A stretch of 64,000 nt of DNA from Pterois miles (lineage: Eukaryota > Chordata > Actinopteri > Perciformes > Scorpaenidae), in contig CAMQGK010000637.1 of NCBI GenBank assembly GCA_947000775.1, positions 24,854,001-24,918,000 of the forward strand, given 5' to 3'. Positions 10,687 to 22,610 of the stretch are shown here, in pieces (within the stretch, counting starts at the first letter, position 1; the number at the start of each line of letters is the position of its first letter). A program made the translations under genes and the position numbers. Below the pieces are notes generated by a model. The model saw only the letters and a program-made list of their open reading frames with translations, was not told where the DNA came from and did no database searches.

Positions 10687-12930
10687 TACATTTGTGCACA
10701 GATGCATCACATTAAAGGTCTTATTGATAACATTTTATGTATACAAATATTTAAAAAAAAATAAATCCACAGAGCTTTTAGAAAGGTGCTGGATAATACT
10801 ATGGCTTTTCCTGAAAAAAATACTAGATGTGAATTATAAGAAATTTTGGCAGGTCCAAAATGAATTTTTTGTTTATCTCTGTGGAAAATACCCGATGTTT
10901 GGTTCCCACTTCTAACAAGGCTTGTGAGCCAGTAGTATAACAACAATGGTATCATGTGGTGTGTCTGGATCGTCAGTTAGTGTGGGGGAAAAAAAAGGAT
11001 AAATGTCTGGCAACGACTTGCTGTGATGTAAATACAGTGGGACATCCAGTGGCTGAATGTTGTCAGTGTTATAAATAGCACCTTTAAAAGTACCTTTACC
11101 TTTGAGCCATTATAGTACAGATAGTTCTACCTCCTTTTTATTAGACAATTTAAGCTATTTCAAAATCCTTTAAAATATATGTATTTTGTGGGATGAAAAG
11201 GGTATAAGATGATCAGATGTGAACGATAAAAGCAACAGCAAATCAATCCATCGTTTGCTCTACTGCTGGTTCACCCAGCCATGTGATAGGGGTCCATATA
11301 TCAAGCCTTTGCAGGTATATGGGAGGATCTGATGGTGATGGTGTTGTGGTTCAGAGACAGATGCAGCAGTTGACACCCAGCTGACCTCAAGCTGAACCCC
11401 CCATAAAGCTCACAGTTCACTACTCTGGTTAATACTGACTGTCACTGTGAATACGGATACATCACGTGTAACCAGGGTATATGCTAATGCAAAAAAAAGC
11501 TTTTTTGAGTGGCTTAGGTTAGGCCAGTTTCTACTTTAAACATCAGTCATTTACCTTCAAAGAGCACTTCACAAGGAGCATCAGATGAAAGTATAGACTA
11601 CAAATAAAAATGAACTGAATTAATGAAAACTTCAGTGAAACATGCATTTCATGTTTCCTGTTGCAGGTGCTTCGTCTGAAGATGCTCTTCGCCTCCTGCA
11701 AGTCAAATCAATAATCATTTCTAAGAGCCTCTCAAAAGGTACAAAACCCTCTTGAGCTTAAGACGGTTTATAAGATGATTGTTTTTAAATCATCTTTGCT
11801 ATAAAATTCACAAAAAACCCAGTGCCCTGGTTCTTCTGTACATATGCATATTGTCCCTACAGACACACATGTACCTACACAAACACATTGTCCAGGCAGC
11901 CTCCATCCCATCATCCTCCTCCTCCAGTGGGAGTGATGGGGCAAATATAGAAAACTAAATATGTTGCTGTCACAGCCGTCTCTCTGTTGCAGAGTGCAGT
12001 GGGTGAATATGTGAGTGTGTGTCTCTAATCAGGCTGCTTTGAAACCAGTTACTTAAACCAGTAATGGTTGGTTCAGTCTCCTAATTAGTGGTTCTGATGT
12101 GAAATATACAGAGCTGATGTAACTGACACAAACTGTTCAGTCGCTGACAAGAGTTACTCATTGGCATTTGCTCTTTCAGTACCACATAGTTTCAGAAATA
12201 ATTGTCCATTCACAGAGCAGCCTAACCTTTAGGGCCTAATTGCTGCAGCGCTAGAAGCCACTTCGTGCTAAATGATAACATTAAAACTTAAAATCCTCAT
12301 CTGTGGCTGATGTACCTTACAAGGAAAGCCTGGGGGTGGAGAATGAAGTCCCTATTATGGTTTAACACATTTTCACTTAATTCAGGTTTCACCCCTGTCG
12401 TGTAGCTTCATCTAAACTAGAAGAAAATAAAACTTTTGTTAAGAATTTGATCTGAATATTAAGTGTGGACATTCATTCAGCACATAACTTGAAATTAAAG
12501 CTAAAACTTTCAAGTAGATGTCTTTGTCTAACCTCTATTTCATGCTCTCATTGGAGCAGTTAGGGGTTAAGGGCATTGGGTGCTCAAGGGTGCCTCAGCA
12601 GTAGTAATGGAGGAGATGAAAGTTCTGCTATTTGAAAGTCTTCATCCAGATGTATCCAGGGATCCAGCCAGTAACTTTCTGGTACTGACAAAAGTGTGAA
12701 TTTTAAAGTATCAACCATAATAACCCAGTAACAGGTCAAAAGGTCAAAACTTCTCCAGTAAAGCAATACCTGAAATCCATCCAGCCAATCACCGCAAGTG
12801 TTCTTCGATTTATTGCAGCGTGTGATTGGCTCACTACCACAGCAGCTACAACCCATACAGGACTGCCAGCCTGCACACGGCTCTGAACACAGAGATGCCT
12901 GAGCTAGTTCGTAGATGTCTGAGTTATTTT
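10687..12930. other. Unassigned non-coding DNA
   Basis: No gene seen. Frames at 10652-10955 overlap on opposite strands and run into the Tc1-like end. A short palindrome 'aaaaaagctttttt' lies near 11490. Frame 12584-12856 on the minus strand has no motif I recognise. Confidence 0.55.
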
Positions 12931-12995
12931 AACCCAAACTGCAATGTTTTCCTAAACCTAACCATGTAGTTGTGCTGCCTAAGCCTTACTAAGTC
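12931..12995 (-). mobile_element. Family A core fragment
   Basis: 'tgttttcctaaacctaacca' followed by 'tgctgcctaa' is the reverse complement of the family A core seen at 4467, 25205 and 26815. Only the core is present. It directly abuts the family H copy that follows. Confidence 0.55.
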
Positions 12996-13010
12996 GTTTA
13001 ATTAAGCGCT

Positions 13011-13406
13011 TGACCAATAACTGACATTAAGCATTTTAACTGATTAACGCTATCAGTTAAATGGTTAAAAGAAATACTAACAATTAATTTAAAAGTTGAG
13101 AAAAACTCAGAGGAGCAGGTCGTCTCTTTAAGGAGAAAAGCTAGTCCACCTTAAGAGAGCCGGCGCAGATACAGGAAGTTGGCTTTGGACTTCGAGCTGA
13201 GGAGTTGTAGCTTGTAGCCTCGTAGCGTTTATTCACCGACAAATAAACTGTACACACACTGTCTGCTACAGCTATGTTCACAGCTATAACGCCATTAACA
13301 AACACACACTAACCACCGCCACACACACACGGTCTGTCGGAAACTAGATGAAGTTACGCTACAGCAGGCACGAAGCCACCAGCAATGCTAGCAGCTACCA
13401 GCTAAC
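13011..13406 (-). mobile_element. TTAACCG element (family H), copy H1
   Basis: The reverse complement of family H. Shared blocks, given on the plus strand, are 'gcattttaactgattaacg', 'aaaagctagtccacctta' and 'gaggagttgtagcttgtagc', then 'cacactgtctgctacagcta'. It lacks the 55-bp-repeat part found in H5 and H6, so it is truncated at its 5' end. Non-coding. Family H is not assigned to a named superfamily here. Confidence 0.75.
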
Positions 13407-14919
13407 ATTCGTAGTTGTTGAAAGTTTGTACTGAGCGTCACCAAAAAAAGGTGAAATTTGGGTCTATATAGGCTACATAAATCAAAAAGATTTCATTTGT
13501 GACTATTTCACAAAATGCCATGCTGAAACTGAAACTGGGACCGTGTTGAAAAAATACAGGCTTAGCAACATTTTCAGGTAATAGCTAAGACCTCAGTTAG
13601 CAGGGTTTATTGATGACATTTATTTTCACCTTTCTGGCGTTCAATGCCCCTTTTGGGAGTCGTAACAGATCAGATTCACTTTTATTGGAAGTCATTTTCA
13701 CGCTCCACAATGCACACGGTCACGTTTCTGTTGTGCCATTATACAGACTGTAGTGTTCCAGTCCTAACGAGAGTGAGAGAAGCCTTTATCTCATCATCCA
13801 GTATGTAAACAGTGATGTACACTAACACTGATGAGACGCATCAGCCTCACACACATTCAAACTTGAGCTGAGCGTCTATGCTTGAAGAGTTCGTGAACAC
13901 TGGAGGGCTCTGCAGCTGAAAAGGCTGCACGAACAATGTGAAACCAGCCACCAGCCACCTCTGTGACAGTTGACAACTGAGTGTGTGCTTATTCTCTACC
14001 AGCAGCTCTGTGTCCTAAAGATACCGGGCAATGTTGCCAGGCGACAGGTACCAATTGTGTTGCGTTTCCGTGGAGACAGTAGGGAGGGTGGGGCTCTGAT
14101 GAGAAGAACACAGTGTTTCTGACTCTCTCACATGTTCGCTCTCACACGCATGCACGCGTACACAGCGCATTAAACGATGAACTACATTAGAGGGTTTGCA
14201 GCAGTAGGCCAGAATGGAGCCCAGTATCTCCACCGACACTGTAACGCCTGCTCACATAACTGATAAGAGCTGAAATGTAAGATAGAGAGGCGCACACACA
14301 CAATCAGATCTCAATGACCTACTCTTTCACTGATGCAGCCACTGACATAATATATTCTGCGGGTTTGTGATCTTTTGATAAAGAGAAAACTCAAACCAAA
14401 AAGAGCCACTTAAATCATCAGTCCTCTAGAAAACTCAATTCAACCCAGACAACTCGGAGAGCAAAAGTTCAGCCTGGCAGTGACCCGTGATGGAGCGCTC
14501 CTCCTTTTAAGAGCTAATGTGAATCAATAACAGACTATTTCTGCATTTTAAGTCTGCTCTTTAACCACTCTTCCATTGCAGCGTTTAGTTTACTCATTGC
14601 CACAGTGTCTTTGTACATAAACATAAATGTAATACCATCGTTGTTTTGCTTTTTTAAACAGAAATAAAACTCATTTACTTCACTTTTGCATATCAGTACT
14701 CTAATTTGTAAAGTCTTAAGTGTGTTATCAATATATATGGTGCCTTCAATTTTTCCATACATACTAAGTGAATACATTGCATTTTTAAGTCATATATTGT
14801 TATTCTTGGTAATTTTATAATATGTCTGAGAAAAATGTTGATATTCCCATCGACCTCATCTTTCTCCTCTGTCATTATGTCTTTACATTTCCTGCAATTG
14901 TTAGCCTCTGAGGCTTCTA
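13407..14919. other. Unassigned non-coding DNA
   Basis: No gene or repeat recognised. Minus-strand frames at 14015-14239 and 14535-14875 carry no family motif. Confidence 0.55.
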
Positions 14920-15225
14920 GACTCGGACAGTAACGTTAATATTGCCGTTGCTTAGCAGCGGTGATCTTGCAATGCATGTCGTGTTTATGATTTCCCATCT
15001 CATAAACACGAGTTCAAAAGTTGCATTTGAAGGCACCATGTTATCCTCATTCTCTGTTTGAGAAAGAACGCGTCTCGACGGTAATGCTAATATTGCCGCT
15101 GCTAAGCAGCAGTGTTCTCATGACTTAACTGCTTGAACACCCACACTTGAATGCCAAGCACGTTGTGTGCACAACTTCCCACGTCATAAACTCAAGCTCA
15201 CAAGTTTCACTTGAAGGCACCAATA
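14920..15225. repeat. Two-unit diverged tandem duplication
   Basis: Unit 1 (about 14920-15039) and unit 2 (about 15068-15223) share 'taatattgccg', 'ttagcagc' or 'taagcagc', then 'cccatctcataaacacgag' versus 'cccacgtcataaactcaag', then 'tgaaggcacca'. Unit 2 has about 40 extra bases in the middle. The unit resembles a dispersed teleost repeat from memory. Non-coding. Confidence 0.6.
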
Positions 15226-15413
15226 GTCGGACGATGGACGCAACAGAGAGAGTTGACAAAGTGATAGCAAAGAAAAGCAAAAGTACCTAATTGGCAATAT
15301 TTCTGATTTAAACCCAATGCTAACATGGAATCATAACATTAATGGGGCAGTCGGTTAACTTTTGGTATAAAGCTGCCTGGAGGATGAAGTAATCACAGAC
15401 GGCCATTCGCATC

Positions 15414-15929
15414 TTTGGATTCACGTGAAGATCAACTTTAGTGAACTTTTTTGGTTTGAATTGCCTCGGCAGGTAATGGTTTTACACCTATTTTACAAGA
15501 AAAGATGAAGCTGAATAGCTGAAGATCGCTTACTTTGATCTTTAACGTTGGGTGGCTGTGTGTCTGGACACAACACACACAATTTTCACCCAAAAGACTG
15601 GAGTTTGTGTCCCCTGCAAAACCAACAATGCGTAGTTGTGATCATAGTTATTTAACCCCAAACATGATGTTTTTCCCTTAACTTAACTACATTTTTTTGC
15701 TGCTGCTAAAGAAGTGAAGTTGTAGTTTTGTTGCGTAAATCTAAAGAAGCCTTTTTGTTTGTGTTAAGAACGTGATGTTTTATTCATTATTCATTCATTC
15801 ACAACATGTTAGAATGTGTTGCTTGATTGATAGCGACTGATAACACCTGTTTAATGGCCTGATATCAGTCAAACCGGATGGCGGAGGCCAAAAAAAGTTC
15901 AGTTAAGCTGAACTTCACGTGAATCCAAA
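15414..15929. mobile_element. Inverted-repeat element with CACGTG in each arm
   Basis: The left arm (15414-15453) begins 'tttggattcacgtgaag'. The right arm (15890-15929), reverse-complemented, begins 'atttggattcacgtgaag'. The arms stay alike for about 40 bp, through '...tgaacttttttgg'. The inside carries the family A core in reverse ('acatgatgtttttccctta', 15662-15680) and, at 15828-15875, 'agcgactgataacacctg', which matches the right arm of the element at 41425-41970. So the element is a mosaic of modules found elsewhere in the window. No coding capacity. Confidence 0.75.
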
Positions 15930-16834
15930 TGTTATGATGTTGTGAATCCCATGTTTTTTTTTGCCCCTTCACTCATATGGGATGAAAGTGAACAGGAATA
16001 TTAATCTCACATGCGTGACCATGCCTTTCCACCCACTTGCTGTTGCCACGGTAACCACAGGTGTCGCTGAATCTTCAGGATTATAACTACAAGGAGGTTC
16101 AAATTCATTCTCTTGTTAATTTTACTTACTAAAAAGCAGTAATAGCCTATGCTAATGATGTCCACCTTTAAATTTGACATATGAAGCTGTTTGCTGTGTG
16201 GACATGGAGGAGTTAATTGACACACACTCATTAGCAGCAGAGGAGGAGTCTAATGTGGAAGATTTATACGCACTGACTGTGACTGTCAAATTGTCCTTTT
16301 TTTATTCATTACAGCGAGCAATTGTCTTGGCTGTTTAAATGATAAAAAAGTAATCATGACAATATTAATTGTGACTTTTTTAAAATCATAGAATTAGAGC
16401 AGAGCACACAATGTTATAAAAACCTATTCAAGCATATAGAGAGAGCAGTGCGGGGATTAGGGGTGATTTGCCACAGGTCTTGTAGTTTTTACAGATCGGT
16501 CTGCCGCTTGTGGACTAAAAACTAATAGCTAAGGCTGGAGAGCTTGTTGGTAATTACATACTGGAGCACAACGTCCATCTACTTTTGTGTTTATCTCCCT
16601 CCATCATTTCCAGAGCCAATGAAAACTTCCAGCACAACCTCACAAAGCTGCCTGCATTCATCCATTTTTAATTTGGTTTAAATGATTTTTTCCTATACAA
16701 CCACGGCTAATGAAGCTGGGCGCCTGATACAGATCTGACCCTCCCTGTGATGTTGCTTAGAAGAGGCTCATTAGGTATGCTGGCTTCATGTAGACTTCTA
16801 TGAGTGGACTTACATAACAGGTGTGCCGGGGTCA
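15930..16834. other. Unassigned non-coding DNA
   Basis: Nothing recognisable. The frame at 16007-16231 has no motif. Confidence 0.55.
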
Positions 16835-17215
16835 GCGTGCTCTTCTCTGATCATGCATCCATTTACAGTATGTAAATGTCTGACAGTCAATGGATGGGGA
16901 TGTGTAGAACATGTGCAGTTAAAAAGTTGACTTATAGTGCATGTGATTATCATAAAGGGGGCATGTCTGTAAAGGGGAGACTTGTGGGTATCCAGAGAAC
17001 CCATTTACATTCACATATCTTGAAAAAGACCGTGCCAGTTTTAAAATTGAGCCTAAGTTTGGAGAGTTAATTTAGTCTCCTTCCTGACAAGTTTACGAAT
17101 GGATTCCTCAGGTTTCCTCGTTTCATATGATATAAAGCAGTACCTTTAAAACTGAGCCTGCTACAGCCTGAAAAAGAAAGAAAGAATTTTAACGTGTTAG
17201 CTTTAACAGCGCTAC
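16835..17215 (+). mobile_element. Decayed GGGCTGTCA element (family G)
   Basis: The internal blocks 'catgtgattatcataaaggg' and 'catgtctgtaaaggggagac', then 'gagaacccatttacattcac' and 'ctttaaaactgagcctgc', are in the order seen in the full-length copy at 34356-34958 and in the minus-strand copies at 57 and 58.8 kb. Neither terminal 'gggctgtca' survives clearly, so it is an old, truncated copy. Confidence 0.75.
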
Positions 17216-18199
17216 TACAGATTGAATATCTCACCTCTTTTTTTATGGTAGTCTGAGCGGCGAATAAAAAGTGACAGCCAGTTGGTTGTTGGTTTCACTG
17301 AAAACTGGTAGGCACCTACAGTAGCCAAATCTACACCTGAACCCAACTCCCTCTGCTCTGTTTTTCTGCCTCGCTTGCTCTCCGCGGTGAGGGAATAGGG
17401 ATGAGCAACAATTAGTAGAAAGAGACCTGCGGTGAAGTGGGAATAATATTTTGTGACAGTGAATATATCGCCAAATACTGTTAATGAGTTCAGCCTGGTA
17501 GTAAAACCTCACAGCAAATAGAGTTTCTGGTTCACCTCAAAAGACCGCCGGCAGCATGGAGAAATGCACCAAATCTGATTACAGAGAAGCCGTAAGAGGG
17601 GAGGGAAGAACACACACTACCATCCTCACACACACACACACACACACACTAATCAGCAAGTCTTGCCAAACTTCTTTAATCATGAATCTTGGAATAGGGC
17701 GAACAATCAAGCTCTCTTTCCTCTGAGGCCTGAGACACTGGCTGCTACTGACTGTGTGTTTACTGTGTGCATGTGTGTATCTTTGAGTGCACGGGTCAGT
17801 GTGTGTGTGTGTTAGTCCGGATACATGGCAATAGGAGTATGAGCAAAATAAGACCACGAGTCGGCAAACAACTCTTTCCACATCCAGTGTCCTCTTTGCA
17901 TACCTTGGCCCTGACCCAATCACAGTGTTAATGGCTCATTAGGAAGTAGTCGAGCTGTAAAAGGAAGTTGATCATTAACCCTCCCCGAAGTGCTGCGTTC
18001 TGCTGCCTGTCGCCATAGTAACCTGGCTACACAGGCTGAGTGGTGGCGAAGGTCAAGCTCCTGTCTGGCCAAAGCATCGGAAAAGGGCCCAATTTTGTCC
18101 AGTGTATCTAACTACCTTAAAATAAAGATGTTAAATTTGGCTACAAGGCTACCAGCCCCCTCTGCTGATGCAGTATTTCTAGCTGGTACATACAGACAA
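17216..18199. other. Unassigned non-coding DNA with a microsatellite
   Basis: Apart from (CA)n at 17627-17649 I see nothing. Frames at 17243-17512 and 17579-17923 on the minus strand are without motifs, the second being largely microsatellite. Confidence 0.55.
17627..17649. repeat. (CA)n microsatellite
   Basis: A pure CA run of 23 bases. Several shorter TG runs follow at 17755-17812. Confidence 0.95.
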
Positions 18200-18211
18200 T
18201 AGGGATGCACC

Positions 18212-18530
18212 AGTGGTGGTGGTGAGTGTGGGTTTGTTGATGGTGGTATAGCTGTGAACGTAGCTGTAGCAGACAGTGTGTGTAAAGTTTATTTGTCAGT
18301 GAATAAATGCTACGAGGCTACAAGCTACAACTCCTCAGCTGGAAGCCAACTTCCTGTATCTGCGTCAGCTCTCTCTTGAGGTGGACCAGCTTTTCTCCTT
18401 ACAGTGACAACCTACTTCTCTGTGTTTTTCTCAGCTTTTTAATTAATTATTAATTATACTTTTAACCCTTTAACCGATTAATTGGTTAAAATACTTAATG
18501 TTGGTTATCGGTCAATTATTAAAAACCCTA
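18212..18530 (+). mobile_element. Family H copy H2, 5'-truncated
   Basis: It carries 'gtagctgtagcagacagtgt', 'gaataaatgctacgaggcta', 'ggtggaccagcttttctcc' and the AT-rich end 'aaccgattaattggttaaaa' in family order. It begins at the 'ggtggtgagtgtgggtttg' block, so the 55-bp repeat and 5' end are missing. Confidence 0.8.
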
Positions 18531-18554
18531 AATTTCACAGACTGGCCCCACTGT

Positions 18555-18860
18555 AATGGAAAATGGCCTTACATTTATATAGCCTTATTATAATATAATT
18601 ATATTATTATCATTATTATTATTATACAACTTTATATACCTTTCCAGTCTTCCAACCACTCAAAGCACTTTACACTACATGTCAATACTGACACATTCAT
18701 TCACTGATGGCAGAGCTGCCATGCGAGGTGCCAAGCTGCCCATCAGGATCTAATCTAAATATGGAGCCATTTGGGGTTCAGTTTCTTGCTCACTGACACT
18801 TTGATATGTGACTGGAGGAGAAGCCGCTCTGCCTCCCCATCAATCCAGCTATCTGAGTCA
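18555..18860 (-). mobile_element. Fish SINE with 'cttgagcaagacac' core, minus strand
   Basis: Blocks 'aaccactcaaagcacttta', 'cactgatggcagagctgcca' and 'tttggggttcagtttcttgc' are the reverse complement of the plus-strand copy at 27243-27524 ('cttgagcaagacacttaacc'). An AT-rich expansion lies at 18590-18635. The tRNA-like head is poorly preserved. Confidence 0.75.
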
Positions 18861-18883
18861 GTATCTGCATCGGTGCATCCCTA

Positions 18884-20687
18884 ATAGACCGGTTTCAATG
18901 ATGTGAACTTGGAGGCATGCAAACATGAACCTTTGGCTCGAATGTAAGTCTATATCATCTGACGTAGAACCCACTCAGAAAACACTGAAACCCGAAAGGA
19001 CTAATGCTAGCACAACGAGCAGTGCCAGTGATCTCAAGGTTAACAACAGCAGTCAAAAGACAAGTTGAGGGTAACTGTCTCAGAATATATCCGTGGCTCG
19101 AACTCAACAACAGTGAAATGAGCTGCTTCATTTGTAAAACACACGGCGCTGCGCCTTTTACCAGCCAATGTTACAAAACATCAACTTTAAGTCACCACTC
19201 AGACGGTGTTTCTCACGCTGCAGCAATGAAAAGGAAGCTGCCCTGATGCTAAGTCAGCAAAGACTGATGTCACGCGAACGCTGATCCAGCACACAAAAAG
19301 AGGATTGAAACTAAATTCAGAAATCCACCGAGTAATCTCACCAATCTGATGGTCATATCACAGCTCCCCGAGGGCAGTTTGATTTTAACAGAGCTGTGAT
19401 CAAGTGGAAAGAGATGAAGCGGAGGAGGAAAGAGAACAGGGAAACAATAGAGCATGGAGATGATAGAAAAGGGAGCCTTCAAAAGAAAGACTGAGGACAC
19501 TGATTCAGCTCAAAAAGATCATTGCTAAGAAAGGAGCTGGAGGAAGAGTGATGAAATGATATCTGAGGTAAGAACAGGACTCTAATTTTCAGTCACATTA
19601 TGATGCTTTCTGATACACACCATCACACCGATCCCCAAGCAAATCTGAGACTATTTTAGATCAATTTTAGTCAATGGAGAGAAGCAAATGGCCACGCATA
19701 CATGCAGATTTACTCTTGGCAGCCTGAACTAAAATATAAGCATATCCCAAGGCCTCATGGCTCTAAACTGCACACCTACAGAGGCTAGAAATAATAGAAT
19801 AGAAATAGAAAAGAAAGAAATGGCCTTTCACAGTTTTCAACTCGAATCAAATAACTTCTCTTAAATAAGCCAGTTTTACTACTTACCCACAGCCCTAGAC
19901 CTGGTTTGGATAAATAATAAATGCATTTAAGGTTTATGTTTTTTTGGTTGCAGTTGTTTTGTCCCGACAGAACATTGTTAGAAACATGGAGAGACAGCCT
20001 GCAGTGGTAATTTGTGATTCCAACAGACTGCTGAGACAAAAGCCTGAAAAGCCTGGAAGCAGAGAAAGAGAGCCACACCAGGGGGCTCGTCCAAGATCGA
20101 TGGGAGGCAAAATGAAAAGTCCCACGAAAAGGGAAAGAGAGACCGAGAAATATGTAACCACGTCGTCGGTATTAACCTTAAAACGCCAAACGTCCAAATG
20201 AAACCAACACACATCAAAGTTATTGTGCAGATTCTCTTTAGATTCACCTCTGTTAAAATATTGATGCCGCTCAGCGCTTCTGCATCGAGCAGCGTTTACT
20301 GATGGGCCTATCCAAGGCGTCGTATGATACAGCGTGCTTCAGCCTTATCAGCCAGCTCCCTCAAGCAAGAGAGAGTAGCTGTGAGCCAGTTTGGAGACAG
20401 TCAGCTGTGACGGATTCATTGAGACCTGCATGGCTTTTTCCTGCTGTAATTCTCTGATGAAAAACACAATTAGAGAAATTGCTTGTGTGACACCACAGAG
20501 AGGAACTCAAGAGGAGGCAATAAAACAGAGAGAAGGAATAAAAAAGGCTGATAGAGTTTCTGTGCATCAGTGTCTTTTTAAGATAACTTCATTGAAACGT
20601 GGTCAGTTCAGTGGTACTAAAAGATCATATAAAAAGCATGAGGTTCAACCTGGAACTGGGGTTGTGTGTCTACACGTGTGTGTGTGC

Positions 20688-20690
<3 letters not shown>
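18884..20690. other. Unassigned non-coding DNA
   Basis: No gene or repeat recognised. Frames at 19944-20201 (plus) and 19785-20247 (minus) are open against each other, with no motif. The 163-codon frame at 20391-20882 is extended by a Cys-Val microsatellite. Confidence 0.55.

Positions 20691-20747
<57 letters not shown>
20691..20747. repeat. (GT)n microsatellite
   Basis: A 57-base pure GT run, preceded by interrupted TG at 20663-20690. Confidence 0.98.
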
Positions 20748-20754
<7 letters not shown>

Positions 20755-20909
20755 ATGGAGGGGATGCCCACTTTAAGTATGGCATCGATCTCCGACCGAT
20801 TCAAAGCTCATCAGACCTAATTAGCAACAAAACTCAGTTTGCATCACCTGTACGTGCAAAAAAAGTAATTTATTTTTTTTGACATGATGCTCCATGATCA
20901 GAGCCGGGA

Positions 20910-21315
20910 TCAAGTCATTGTTTTGTAAGTCACAAGTAAGAGTCAAGTCTTTGCACTCAAGTCCCAAGTCCTAAACTTTGAGTTTTCAGTCCTAAACAAT
21001 TTGAAAAACAAAGTAACTGGCACTGGATCTGGGGAATTAGAAATGCCAAGTCCCAATGATATTCATCAAAAATAAAGAAGAGACCAGGCTCCGGCAGTTG
21101 ATCGTCTTTGTGCACACACTTTTTAATTAACAGCATTTTTAATTCTCTGGGTTTTGGGGGAAGGTATCAAGTATTGTCGAGTCAAAAGGCTCAAGTCCAA
21201 GTGAAGTCACGAATCACTGGTGTTAAAGTCTAAGTTCACGTTAAGACAAAAGTCATTAAATTTGTTACTCAGGTCTGACAAGTCCAAGTGAGGTGACTCA
21301 AGTCCACACCTCTGG
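20910..21315 (-). mobile_element. hAT-like 'CAGAGGTGTGGACT' element
   Basis: Its right terminus 'agtccacacctctg' (21302-21315) is the reverse complement of CAGAGGTGTGGACT. The body has many short reiterations of 'caagtc' and 'aagtcacaag'. I recognise this as a very common fish repeat with hAT-style CAG ends. The left end is decayed, so the start is approximate. Non-coding. Confidence 0.65.
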
Positions 21316-21499
21316 AAATTACTGAAATTACTACTAATGACTAAAAACAGCAAAAGTGAGGGATGGTACTGATGATCGGCCTTAGTTAGAACAGTGCTGC
21401 TGTCAGTATTTCAATGTCAGTCATCGTATTTGCTGGACGATTTGCTGCTTGGCTGTTTAGGCAAACTGAATATCTTTGGGTTTTGGAGAGCTGGACAAA
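21316..21499. other. Short unassigned interval
   Basis: Nothing recognisable between two mobile elements. Confidence 0.5.
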
Positions 21500-21805
21500 T
21501 ATCCATCCATCCATCTGCAACCGCTTATCCTGTTAAGGGTTGTCTGGGAGCTGGAGCCGATCCCAGCTGGCATTGGGCGAAGGCGGGGTTCACCCTGGAC
21601 AGGTCGCCAGTCCATCGCAGGACTGACACATAGAGACAGACAACTATTCATGCTCACATTCACACCTACACCACACCTGGGTAATTTAGAGTCGTGAATG
21701 AACCTGCATGTCTTTGGACTGTGGGAGGAAACTGGAGAAAACCCACGCTAACATGGGGAGAACACTGGATTCAAACCTGCTAAACACTGCACCACCGTGC
21801 AGCCC
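21500..21805 (-). mobile_element. DANA/HE1-like (V-SINE-type) SINE, nearly complete
   Basis: On the minus strand the element begins 'gggctgcacggtggtgcagt', a degenerate tRNA-like A-box region. A B-box-like 'ggtttgaatcc' follows, one base from the RNA polymerase III consensus. Then come 'ctcccacagtccaaagacat', 'tggcgacctgtccagggtga', 'tcccagctcc'-type sequence and a (GGAT)n tail (21500-21515). This order is that of the abundant fish SINE related to DANA/HE1, from memory. A second, internally deleted copy is at 45373-45576. Confidence 0.8.
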
Positions 21806-22390
21806 AATAATCAACCCACTGAGAATTAAAGATAATGAATAATCTACATCTGACGTACTTCCTGTTTTTGAAGCATCTACCCGAGTGTTGAGTCATCTGG
21901 AGATTATATCCGTCCATTCACCCATCATATCGGAGCAGAGAGAAGCAAGTGATGGAGGGAAAAACAGAGAGAGAAACTCCAGCAGTTCTTACTGGCACCA
22001 GCCGGAGGATCTCAGTGGGAGAGGAGATGTGAAGAGTGAGTTTAAATCACCACCGTTACCTTTTTACTGGTGCTAAGCTAAGCAATCAGACTGCCTGCCT
22101 TGAGCATGTCGAGCCTTGTTCTGGCAGCAGAGACTTGGTTTTATATAAATCATCAGCATCCCGTACTGAATGTTAAAAGGCCATGTGCTCTCAGCTCCTC
22201 TGTGTCATTTACTGGGTGCAAACAGGGCTTAGCTTGCATCATATTACTGTATACATCTGACAAAACAGCTTCAGCACGACTGCATGAAATAATGAAACAG
22301 AAGAAGATAATAAAAACTGACATGCCATATTCTGCAGGACAAGATAGGCTAGGATAGTTATCATCATTCATGTCTCTACTACATCAACCA
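21806..22390. other. Unassigned non-coding DNA
   Basis: Nothing recognisable. Confidence 0.55.
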
Positions 22391-22610
22391 GGGGCCTGTA
22401 CTACGATGCAGGATTTGGGGTTAGCAAGGTATCTTTAGGGTTAAATCTGGGTTTCCTATCCTACAACGGTGGTTCACTTCTTACCATGGTCGATCGCCAT
22501 GGTAACTTATGCTGAACACCCAACCTCCTCTGGAGCAGGTTATGCTCCGGATCATCTCGTATAGAATCACCACCTATTGACCAATCAGAGCTCGGTGTGC
22601 AGATCATATG
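22391..22610 (+). mobile_element. Element with 'CAGGGGCCTGTACTACGA' end
   Basis: The left terminus 'caggggcctgtactacgat' and the following block 'ggatttggggttagcaaggt' match the end of a fish DNA transposon I recall as Harbinger- or hAT-like; the class is uncertain. It contains the palindrome 'ttaccatgg'/'ccatggtaa' at 22481-22505 and 'ggagcaggttatgctcc'. No matching right terminus is in view, so it is truncated. Confidence 0.5.

Larger units (their letters stand above)
18200..18883. mobile_element. TAGGGATGCACC-ended element hosting insertions
   Basis: 'tagggatgcacca' at 18200 and its reverse complement 'ggtgcatcccta' ending at 18883 bracket this interval. This end sequence is typical of a fish hAT-type repeat I know from memory. 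Almost nothing of the original interior remains. A family H copy (18212-18530) and a minus-strand SINE (18555-18860) fill the space. The right end also keeps 'gtatctgcatcggtgcatcc'. Confidence 0.6.

Noticed and set aside
12931..12995. Interstitial telomere repeats (CCTAA-like words)
   Set aside because: Only one or two TTAGG-like words occur, always within the family A core. There is no tandem TTAGGG run.
20391..20882. Longest open frame (163 codons)
   Set aside because: Its length comes from a GT microsatellite read as repeated Cys-Val. The flanking parts carry no motif, and another phase is equally open.
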